Below, in pieces: positions 14,227-14,630 of a stretch of DNA of 14,630 nt (the stretch's first letter is position 1; every line of letters starts with the position of its first letter). This DNA comes from Bacteroides sp. (GTDB taxonomy: Bacteria; Bacteroidota; Bacteroidia; Bacteroidales; Bacteroidaceae). The notes below the pieces were generated by a model, which saw only the letters and a list, made by a program, of their open reading frames with translations, did not search any database and was not told where the DNA came from. The stretch spans positions 1 to 14,630 of the forward strand of contig JAFYML010000240.1 in NCBI GenBank assembly GCA_017556595.1, in the 5' to 3' direction. The position numbers and the translations under genes are program-made.

Positions 14227-14630
14227 ATGGCAGAAGTATTGAAAGGGAAAAAAATAGTATTGGGTATAACGGGTAGTATAGCGGCATATAAGGCATGTTA
14301 TATTATCCGTGGCCTTATTAAAAAGGGTGCTGAAGTTCAGGTGGTTATTACACCGGCGGGAAAGGAATTCATTACGCCGATAACACTCTCGGCATTGACA
14401 AGCAAACCGGTTATTAGTGAGTTCTTTGCTCAACGCGATGGTACATGGAATAGTCACGTTGATTTAGGATTATGGGCCGATGCAATGCTGATAGCACCAG
14501 CTACGGCATCGACAATCGGCAAGATGGCAAATGGTATTGCTGATAATATGCTGATAACAACCTATCTATCTGCCAAAGCCCCCGTATTCGTTGCGCCGGC
14601 CATGGATTTGGATATGTTTGCACATCCTTC
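14227..14630 (+). CDS. coaBC: Phosphopantothenoylcysteine decarboxylase / phosphopantothenate-cysteine ligase, 5' part
   Basis: CoaBC carries out two consecutive steps of coenzyme A synthesis. The window holds the first 134 codons, all within the N-terminal flavin-dependent decarboxylase (CoaC) domain. Visible are the FMN-binding GITGSIAAYKA (13-23), the catalytic H77 (SHVDL), and APATASTIGKMANGIADN (90-107). The substrate-binding motif, usually PxMN, reads P124-A-M-D127 here. The ATG at 14227 fits the family start; the gap from the exonuclease stop is 13 nt. The ligase half and the stop codon lie past the window, so the fused form is inferred from the family. Confidence 0.93.
   Translation, partial: MAEVLKGKKIVLGITGSIAAYKACYIIRGLIKKGAEVQVVITPAGKEFITPITLSALTSKPVISEFFAQRDGTWNSHVDLGLWADAMLIAPATASTIGKMANGIADNMLITTYLSAKAPVFVAPAMDLDMFAHP

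Noticed and set aside
1..14630. Mobile element, phage, CRISPR array, toxin-antitoxin or defence island
   Set aside because: No transposase, integrase, spaced repeats or defence-type domains are seen in any frame; gene order and codon use look uniform and housekeeping throughout.

Overview
This window looks like core chromosome from a member of the Bacteroidetes, most likely the order Bacteroidales. The evidence is moderate-to-low GC, A-rich translation starts with little Shine-Dalgarno character, several promoter-like sites of the Bacteroidetes type (TTTG about 19-20 nt upstream of TAnnTTTG), phylum-typical small families (DUF3127, a DUF4348-like lipoprotein), an SDR-type threonine dehydrogenase beside kbl, and a gene order I recall from Bacteroides relatives. 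I see no phage, transposon, integron or CRISPR material.

Layout. (1) Positions 1-65 hold a minus-strand tRNA-Asp(GUC) cut by the window edge, with its own promoter. (2) Positions 277-7210 look like one long plus-strand transcription unit: purU, hisH, hisA, hisF, hisIE, ftsE, lysC, lysA, ending in a strong hairpin. HisHAFIE covers the middle of histidine synthesis and releases AICAR; PurU acts on 10-formyl-THF, the cofactor that AICAR recycling needs; LysC and LysA are the first and last enzymes of the DAP/lysine branch; FtsE is a cell-division ABC ATPase with no FtsX beside it. (3) A ferritin gene follows at 7225-7710, then a bidirectional terminator. (4) kbl (minus) and an SDR threonine dehydrogenase (plus) are divergent across a 152-nt gap containing a perfect 8+1+8 palindrome; together they make the threonine-to-glycine plus acetyl-CoA route. 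(5) Downstream of the dehydrogenase lie a lipoprotein with an internal duplication and a PhnP-like metallo-beta-lactamase-fold hydrolase. (6) A convergent DUF3127 gene has an SSB-like acidic C-terminus and shares a bidirectional terminator with the hydrolase. (7) Positions 12208 to the end hold a good promoter, dnaN, a DnaQ-type exonuclease with an extra C-terminal domain, and the start of coaBC, cut by the window edge.

Most of the window is ordinary housekeeping DNA, and I did not find a convincing new multi-gene system. The points most worth a second look are the palindrome between kbl and the dehydrogenase, the SSB-like tip of the DUF3127 protein, the duplicated lipoprotein domain, the Asn-to-Asp change in the CoaC substrate-loop motif, and the orphan ftsE in an amino-acid operon. 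Gene names rest on reading motifs and remembered family sequences; no database search was run.
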